DNA of 20,106 nt from Abditibacteriota bacterium (GTDB taxonomy: Bacteria > Armatimonadota > UBA5829). A program made the translations under genes and the position numbers. The stretch is from assembly GCA_017959625.1 (NCBI GenBank), contig JAGDAG010000029.1, positions 1 to 20,106 on the forward strand, given 5' to 3'. A model generated the notes under the pieces. It had not been told where the DNA came from. It saw only the letters and a list, made by a program, of their open reading frames with translations, and did not search any database. Shown here piece after piece: positions 15,587-20,106 of this stretch (the first letter of the stretch is position 1; each line of letters begins with the position of its first letter).

Positions 15587-16517
15587 GAAGGGAGAATGGA
15601 AAATGTTCGGCGGGCTGCCTCTTGCTCTCCGGACGGTCCTTGCTCTCGGATGCTGGGCTTCCGGAGCCGCCGTTTTCGTTTCCGGCAAGACGCAGGCGGG
15701 GGCCTGTATCTTTGCGGCGCTGGCCTTTTTCGGCCTGCTGCTGCTTTGCAAAAGGCGCCTTTCGGCAAAGCCGGAGGATTTTTCGGAAAAAGATAAAGAG
15801 TGGAGCCGCACCACACCGGAGGGGCTGGAGGCTGCCGTGGAGACCGTTGCCCGGCACGAGGCGGTGAAATACAAAAAGCTGCCGTTCTGGGCCGCCTCTC
15901 TGATCTGCGCCGCGCTTCTCGGGATCGTGACCGCCCTTCTTTCGTCGGCGGACCCCCGTCTGTGTATCGCAGTCCAGGCCCTTTGTTTTTACGTTCTGCC
16001 CCTGTCTTCCGGGGGAGTGGAGGACTGGTGCCCGAAACGCCTTATCACCGTCGCTCCGCAGCAGCTTGCGGCTCTTTCGCTGAAGGACAGATACCGGGAC
16101 AGAGCGACTTTCACCCCTCAGATCGCCTGCGACAAACGGTATTCCGTGCCCCTGGACGCAAAGCTTTCCATCGGGCTGAAGGGCGCTCCGGAGGGGTTTT
16201 ACGGCATCACCGTCCAGACCACCATAGCCAACGCCATCTATCCCTTTACCTATTGCGTCATAGCGGCAAAAAAGGAGCTGGGCATGGATAAGGCCTTTGC
16301 CGCCCTGGATATGGAGCATAGCTCCGACCCGTTCATAAGGGCCCTTTCGGACAAGCGGAGATGCAGATACAAAACCGAGTGCAAAACGGAAACGGACGTA
16401 ACGGTGATCCTCATACTGCTGAAAAGCAAAGACGAATACGAGACTTCCCTTTCCGACGTGATGAATATGACCGAATCCGCCATAGCCGTGGCGGAAGCGG
16501 CGCTGGGGTCAGGATAG
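15570..16517 (+). CDS. Four-helix membrane protein of the radical SAM gene run, function unknown
   Basis: 315 residues starting at GTG 15570, with an excellent AAGGAGG (15557-15563) six bases upstream; the start lies 17 bases inside the radical SAM gene. ATG 15603 is an alternative but has a poorer site. Four hydrophobic segments in two pairs (about 15-38 and 43-60; 106-125 and 131-146) flank a charged loop (61-103). A soluble C-terminal domain of about 165 residues follows, with mixed strands and helices and several Cys (C154, C187, C229, C265, C271). I do not recognise a family. Tight coupling to the radical SAM gene suggests a partner for the repeat-tail membrane protein, perhaps as a membrane complex with LemA; this is inference. 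It ends by overlapping the convergent PAP2 gene by nine bases, with no terminator seen. Confidence 0.75.
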   Translation: MAKTDKKGEWKMFGGLPLALRTVLALGCWASGAAVFVSGKTQAGACIFAALAFFGLLLLCKRRLSAKPEDFSEKDKEWSRTTPEGLEAAVETVARHEAVKYKKLPFWAASLICAALLGIVTALLSSADPRLCIAVQALCFYVLPLSSGGVEDWCPKRLITVAPQQLAALSLKDRYRDRATFTPQIACDKRYSVPLDAKLSIGLKGAPEGFYGITVQTTIANAIYPFTYCVIAAKKELGMDKAFAALDMEHSSDPFIRALSDKRRCRYKTECKTETDVTVILILLKSKDEYETSLSDVMNMTESAIAVAEAALGSG

Positions 16518-17075
16518 TTTCTTTTTTTCTCTTTTTCTGGCCCGGAACAGGTCTGCGCCCCAGGCGAGATACGTGCCGAAAAGGCTGCCGCTTATTATCT
16601 GATAAGGGTAGTGGGCCGCAAATTCGGAGCCTGCGAACAGGCGGCTGAAGCCCACAGCGGCGGCTATAAGGAACATGAGCAGAGAAAGCTTCGGCATCTT
16701 CAGCGAAACGAAATACGCTATGGCAAAGGACGTTGCGGTATGGCCGCTGGGAAAACCTCCCTGGTATCCGCTGGGCCGGGGCGTAAGATGGCCGAAGGGC
16801 GTGTATTTAATGATATTCACCGTTGCGGCTATGAGGAGCATGGCGAGAAGAGTGGAAACAAAGCTGCCGTCGCGGCGTTTCTTTTCATACACGGCAAAAA
16901 AGACCACGGCGAAGGCTATCAGCAGATGATAGACCCACTCGCTCAGGAACAAAGCCCAGCCGTAGATATGTTTCGTGGGATGAAAAGAAAGGTAACCGTG
17001 GGGCACTGTGACCAGGCACGCCAGAACAAGGCCTGCCGTAAGGCCGGTTATCAATGTTTTTGTCTGAACAGTCAT
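16509..17075 (-). CDS. PAP2-family membrane phosphatase (variant third motif)
   Basis: 188 residues with about five to six membrane helices. Members remove phosphate from lipid phosphates such as undecaprenyl diphosphate or phosphatidic acid at the membrane. Motif 1 is K90...RP (KYTPFGHLTPRP, 90-101), motif 2 is PSGH (109-112) and motif 3 contains S144-R145 and H155. Motif 3 is unusual: nine residues separate R145 from H155 instead of the usual five, and Q159 stands where most members have Asp (HYPYQ rather than HxxxD). Glucose-6-phosphatases also have Gln there, so activity is not excluded. The ATG at 17075 has GGAG six bases upstream. The basic tail (RARKREKKKLS) is cytoplasmic. It is convergent with the four-helix membrane gene and overlaps it by nine bases. 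Substrate not inferable. Confidence 0.88.
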   Translation of the reverse strand: MTVQTKTLITGLTAGLVLACLVTVPHGYLSFHPTKHIYGWALFLSEWVYHLLIAFAVVFFAVYEKKRRDGSFVSTLLAMLLIAATVNIIKYTPFGHLTPRPSGYQGGFPSGHTATSFAIAYFVSLKMPKLSLLMFLIAAAVGFSRLFAGSEFAAHYPYQIISGSLFGTYLAWGADLFRARKREKKKLS

Positions 17076-17091
17076 ATAAAACTCCAGTAAT

Positions 17092-17102
17092 TATGATACA
17101 AT
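17092..17102 (+). promoter_or_regulatory. Possible extended -10 for the NlpC-like/serpin genes
   Basis: TATGATACAAT contains -10 TACAAT (17097-17102) with upstream TG, like the other plus-strand promoters here. The -35 region is not consensus. Expected start is about 17109, 30 bases before the ATG at 17139. Confidence 0.4.
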
Positions 17103-17122
17103 AATCTGCCGGTTTCTGTCAA
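17093..17122 (-). promoter_or_regulatory. Promoter of the PAP2 gene
   Basis: On the minus strand a consensus TTGACA (17122-17117) is followed by 18 bases and TATCAT (17098-17093). It overlaps the possible plus-strand -10 on the same DNA, so the two divergent promoters may compete. Confidence 0.5.
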
Positions 17123-17138
17123 ACTCCGGTCTTGCTTT

Positions 17139-17903
17139 ATGAAAGAGTTATTCAATCTGAGGTATCTGTCCAGCAGATACAGGCGTTATCACACCTTTGC
17201 CAGGTTTTACGCATGGCATTATATCCTGTTCGTGGCGGTCACGGCCCTTTGTATGAAGCTGTGCCCCACAAACTATATAGTGAAGCTGATGATCCTCCTG
17301 TGCGGGGCGGGCTTTGCGGAAGGGACCGTCATGTTCGTCAGGCGGCAGCGCAACAGGAATCCCGTTATACTGATCTTCACCCTGGCTCTCGCTCTGCTGT
17401 TCCTCATCTATCTGGGAGTCACGTTTTACAGGGCGCTGCCGGCGGATTACGGAAAGATCGAAAGAGGCTACGTGAGATACGTGGCCACATACCGGGGGGT
17501 CCCCTACAGGAAAGGGGGCGAGACGCGCTACGGAGTGGATACCGTGGGTATGGCAAAGGCGTCGCTTTTCCGTTCCGGCCTGGAATACGGCATCAAAAAC
17601 CATAATATGCAGATCATACTGCGGGCGGCCGGTTTCTGGTGGCGATGCCTCAATGACGAAAAGCTCCTGCGGGAAGACGGAGCCTTTTCCCGCGTGGTGG
17701 CCCGCTATCCGGGGCCGCCGGACCCGGATAAGTTTATCCAGGGAGACATGCTTTACGTAGAGGACAGCGGCGTCCTGGCCGTTTATACGGGAAGGGCCTG
17801 GTTTGCGGCGCTTCCCGGGGGGAGCGCCGGGGTCATCGATATAAAAAAAGCCTGCAAAGGCAGCGCGCTTGTCCATATAAGATGGAAAGTATTCAATAAA
17901 TGA
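17139..17903 (+). CDS. Membrane-anchored NlpC/P60-like protein, apparently without catalytic residues
   Basis: 254 residues. An N-terminal basic segment precedes about three membrane helices (26-42, 47-64, 76-98), followed by a soluble domain of about 150 residues. YRGVPYRKGGETRYGVDTVGMAKASL (from 118) aligns with the NlpC/P60 active-site block, usually GxDCSG; here Thr135 (ACC) replaces the Cys nucleophile and Val136 the Ser. QGDMLYVEDSGVLAVYTG (201-218) matches the later GD...HV...YxG block, but the expected His is absent. The scaffold looks kept while catalysis is lost, so a binding or regulatory pseudo-enzyme is more likely than a peptidase. The ATG at 17139 has no clear ribosome binding site; an upstream in-frame start was not seen. 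It ends 13 bases before the serpin start, so the two are probably co-transcribed. Family assignment is by eye. Confidence 0.7.
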   Translation: MKELFNLRYLSSRYRRYHTFARFYAWHYILFVAVTALCMKLCPTNYIVKLMILLCGAGFAEGTVMFVRRQRNRNPVILIFTLALALLFLIYLGVTFYRALPADYGKIERGYVRYVATYRGVPYRKGGETRYGVDTVGMAKASLFRSGLEYGIKNHNMQIILRAAGFWWRCLNDEKLLREDGAFSRVVARYPGPPDPDKFIQGDMLYVEDSGVLAVYTGRAWFAALPGGSAGVIDIKKACKGSALVHIRWKVFNK

Positions 17904-17916
17904 AACGGAGGATATC

Positions 17917-19143
17917 ATGAAGTTAGGTTTGGCATTACTTGTTATTTGTCTGGCGGCGGGGGCCCTGTATGCGGGGAACGCCGGTTTTGAAGAGGGGATG
18001 AACAGCTTCGGCTTCGGGATGCTGACGGAGCTTGACAAAGGGAAAAACGTCATGGTCTCCCCGGTAAGCCTGGAAATGGTGCTGGGCTCTCTGCAGGGAG
18101 CCGGGACCTTTGTGGAGAAACAGGCGATCTCCAAAGCCGTGGGAATAAAGGAGACCAGCCTGAACATCGGTTCAAGGGATCTCATCGCCCTGGCACGGGA
18201 GATGAAGGACATGGATCTTGAGATAGCGAATTCCATATGGCTCAACAACGGGCTGGAGCCTTCGCAGACTTATAAGGGCTTTCTTTCAAGGTATTATGAT
18301 TCCGAGATCAGAAACATAGATTTTTCCGCTTCCGAACAGGCGGCGGCCGCGGTCAACGGCTGGTGCAGCGATAAGACCCGCGGCATGATAGACAGCGTGC
18401 TCAGCCCCCGGGACGCCGCCACCTGCCGGCTGCTGCTGGTGAACGCCCTTTATTTCAAGGCCCTGTGGGCAAACCCTTTTTCCGTCCGGAACACCCGCAA
18501 GGAAGACTTCAGGCCTTATGAAGGCAGCCCCTATCCCGTGTGGATGATGCACAGGACCGGCAGCTACAGGTTCGTGAACACCGAAAAATACGACGCCGTG
18601 CGCATCCCTTACGCCGGCGGGCGCTTTGCCATGGATATCATAGTCCCCGCAGACAAGGAGGCTATGGCGGAATACCTGCGGCAGTTGAAAAACGAAAAGT
18701 ATTCGCTGTTCTTTGGTGAGGAAACGGGGCAGGAGATGCTGTGCGAGCTCAGCGTCCCGGTGTTCGAGGCTTCCAGCGAGGCCAGCATGCTGCAGCGCCT
18801 CGTGGAGCTGGGCATGAAAAAAGAAGGCTATCCCAGGATGCTTTCCGGGGGCGGCAGAGTCATTATCAGCGACGTGCTGCAGAGCGTGAAGATAAAGGCT
18901 GACGAAAACGGCACCGAGGCGGCTGCCGTCACCACCATGCCCATGGCTCTCATCGCTCCCAATATGGGCCGCATCACCGTGGACAGGCCCTTTGTGTTCA
19001 ATATCTACGAAACCAAAAAAGGCGCCATATTCTTTACCGGCGTCATATACGACCCCGGCAGGGCCGAGGGAGAAAGAAAAGCTGCCCCCCCGGAGGGCGA
19101 CGTCGCCGGGGAGCCGGCGCTGACAGCTCCCGCCCTCCTCTGA
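17917..19143 (+). CDS. Exported serpin-family protease inhibitor
   Basis: 408 residues with a signal peptide (1-19, cut predicted after ALYA). Serpin landmarks are VMVSPVSLEMVLG (45-57), VNALYFKALWANPF (175-188), the hinge and reactive loop, and DRPFVFNIYETKKGAIFFTGVIYDP (356-380). The hinge reads E330-N-G-T-E-A-A-A-V-T-T, close to the inhibitory consensus of small residues, so it is probably a true suicide inhibitor. Counting 17 positions from E330 puts P1 at Ile346 and P1' at Ala347, suggesting elastase- or chymotrypsin-like targets; one-residue uncertainty remains. An extra Pro/Ala/Glu-rich tail of about 28 residues (381-408) follows the serpin fold. GGAGG (17907-17911) lies five bases before the ATG. 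Likely acts outside the inner membrane, against host or competitor proteases (inference). Confidence 0.93.
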   Translation: MKLGLALLVICLAAGALYAGNAGFEEGMNSFGFGMLTELDKGKNVMVSPVSLEMVLGSLQGAGTFVEKQAISKAVGIKETSLNIGSRDLIALAREMKDMDLEIANSIWLNNGLEPSQTYKGFLSRYYDSEIRNIDFSASEQAAAAVNGWCSDKTRGMIDSVLSPRDAATCRLLLVNALYFKALWANPFSVRNTRKEDFRPYEGSPYPVWMMHRTGSYRFVNTEKYDAVRIPYAGGRFAMDIIVPADKEAMAEYLRQLKNEKYSLFFGEETGQEMLCELSVPVFEASSEASMLQRLVELGMKKEGYPRMLSGGGRVIISDVLQSVKIKADENGTEAAAVTTMPMALIAPNMGRITVDRPFVFNIYETKKGAIFFTGVIYDPGRAEGERKAAPPEGDVAGEPALTAPALL

Positions 19144-19171
19144 TACGGGGCGGTATAAGAGAGGTTTTTTT
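19130..19171 (+). promoter_or_regulatory. Structured junction masking the esterase ribosome binding site (possible weak terminator or pseudoknot)
   Basis: CCGCCC (19130-19135) can pair with GGGCGG (19148-19153). Inside that loop CCTCT (19137-19141) can pair with AGAGG (19160-19164), which is the ribosome binding site of the next gene. The two stems together would form an H-type pseudoknot; the second alone forms a hairpin followed by seven T (19165-19171). The ATG at 19172 comes directly after. Stems are short and stability was not calculated. Confidence 0.35.
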
Positions 19172-20106
19172 ATGAGATCGTTACGGTTCTTATTGCTGCT
19201 CCTTCTGCTGTCTGCGGCCCTGGGCGCCGTTGCTCAGGAAGCCGACCGCGATACCCTGCCGAAGGAATACAGGGACAAATATCCCGGCCTGGCCTTTGCC
19301 GAAAGCGATATCGTCCTGTATTCCCCCCGGGACTATCAGGTGTTCCAGCGCCGGAGCAGGTCCGAGGGCGAGATATTCTTTTCGGGCAAAATCAACGTGC
19401 CTTACGACAAGGTCTCTTACCGCATTACGGGCAGGGCCTTTGACGGCAAGGCCCTCCCCAAAGGCTTCAGGACCCTGAAGGTGAACCCCGTGACCGGCGG
19501 CTTTGACGAATACGTGAAGGTCCGGGCGGGAGGATGGTACGCCGTGGAAATAAAAGCGGAAAATGACAAAAAGAGCGTGGCGGAAACAGCGGTGGACAAG
19601 GTGGGCGTAGGCGAGGTGTTCGTAGGCGCCGGCCAGTCCAATTCCACCAACTGGGGGCAGGAGCCCATACGGCAGTCTCTGGGCATGGGAGCCTCCACCG
19701 ACGGAGTCAACTGGAAGCCCTGCGACGACCCCATGATCGGCCAGCATGACAATACTCAGGGGGGCAGTTATTATCCCGAGTTCTGCGACCTTATGTACAA
19801 GGAGTTCGGGGTGCCCATAGGCATCGCCTCCACGGGCCACGGAGGGAGCACCATAGAGCAGTGGGCGGCGGGCGCCACCCTCTACAACTTTTTTATGGCC
19901 CGGGTGAAGCAGCTGGGCAACAACGGCGTCCGGGCCGTGCTGTGGCACCAGGGGGAAAGCAACTACCTGACCCCCACCGAGGTGTCGGTTATGAATATGA
20001 CCGCCATCATCTGGTCATCCAACTACGACGCGGGCTGGCAGTTTCCCTGGTTCGTGGCCAAGGTCAGCTACCGGACTCCCGAAGAGCCTTCCTTCCCCCT
20101 TATCCG
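19172..20106 (+). CDS. Exported SASA-domain carbohydrate esterase, sialate O-acetylesterase-like (3' end outside window)
   Basis: The frame is open from ATG 19172 to the window end (311 codons). GAGG (19161-19164) lies seven bases before the start. Residues 1-21 form a Leu-rich signal peptide. Residues about 40-145 look like a beta-sandwich. The SGNH/SASA hydrolase domain then starts with EVFVGAGQSNSTNW (148-161); S156 in GQSN is the predicted nucleophile. STGHGGSTIEQW (220-231) supplies the Gly block, and VLWHQGESN (256-264) is the Asn-containing block typical of sialate O-acetylesterases and CE6-like xylan esterases. The catalytic His expected near the C-terminus lies beyond the window. Probable role: removing acetyl esters from sialic acid or plant polysaccharides outside the inner membrane. 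Substrate undecided. Follows the serpin by 28 bases. Confidence 0.87.
   Translation, partial: MRSLRFLLLLLLLSAALGAVAQEADRDTLPKEYRDKYPGLAFAESDIVLYSPRDYQVFQRRSRSEGEIFFSGKINVPYDKVSYRITGRAFDGKALPKGFRTLKVNPVTGGFDEYVKVRAGGWYAVEIKAENDKKSVAETAVDKVGVGEVFVGAGQSNSTNWGQEPIRQSLGMGASTDGVNWKPCDDPMIGQHDNTQGGSYYPEFCDLMYKEFGVPIGIASTGHGGSTIEQWAAGATLYNFFMARVKQLGNNGVRAVLWHQGESNYLTPTEVSVMNMTAIIWSSNYDAGWQFPWFVAKVSYRTPEEPSFPLI

Noticed and set aside
16518..16550. Terminator after the four-helix membrane gene
   Set aside because: There are T-rich runs but no preceding hairpin, and the region is coding for the convergent PAP2 gene.
1..20106. tRNA, rRNA, insertion sequences or phage genes
   Set aside because: No cloverleaf or rRNA-like stretches, transposase motifs, terminal inverted repeats or integrase sequences were seen on either strand.

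Overview
The window looks like a chromosomal segment of a free-living or host-associated bacterium. It is fairly GC-rich by eye (not computed), has strong GGAGG-type ribosome binding sites, TATAAT-like promoters and tightly packed, often overlapping genes. Housekeeping genes (ftsK, rimO, lemA, an NhaC antiporter) sit beside exported proteins: a glycoside hydrolase-like protein, a serpin and a SASA-type esterase. That mix is common in uncultured gut or rumen bacteria (PVC group, Armatimonadota/Abditibacteriota-like lineages), but I cannot assign a phylum from sequence alone.

Layout. (1) 1-2289, minus: 3'-truncated exported TIM-barrel glycosidase-like protein. (2) 2290-2497: divergent promoters, plus a leader hairpin with a T-tract on the plus side. 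(3) 2498-4012, plus: NhaC-family Na+/H+ antiporter, ended by a bidirectional terminator at 4016-4050. (4) 11398-4049, minus: an operon ftsK > rimO > 642-aa winged-helix-like protein > 260-aa helical protein > 370-aa barrel-sandwich/KOW-like protein. Three of its four junctions are TAATG or ATGA overlaps. (5) 11399-11552: divergent promoters with a perfect 18-bp palindrome on the ftsK side. (6) 11553-16517, plus: a five-gene run of HTH/coiled-coil protein, LemA, membrane protein with a C-terminal Cys-His-x-Ala repeat tail, PqqD-like/radical SAM/SPASM protein, and four-helix membrane protein. (7) 16509-17075, minus: PAP2-family membrane phosphatase, overlapping tail to tail. (8) 17139-20106, plus: membrane-anchored NlpC/P60-like protein that appears to have lost its catalytic Cys and His, exported serpin, and 3'-truncated SASA-domain carbohydrate esterase.

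The most interesting part is region 6. The repeat-tail protein ends with seven tandem CHxA units (CHDA/CHSA) after a single membrane helix whose flanking charges place the tail in the cytoplasm. The next gene overlaps it by ATGA and encodes a radical SAM enzyme with an N-terminal PqqD-like (RiPP recognition element) domain and a full SPASM cysteine set. This is the architecture of a peptide maturase next to its substrate, except that the candidate substrate is the tail of a 525-residue membrane protein rather than a small precursor peptide. LemA, the HTH protein and the four-helix membrane protein are probable partners. The chemistry and purpose of the modification are unknown.
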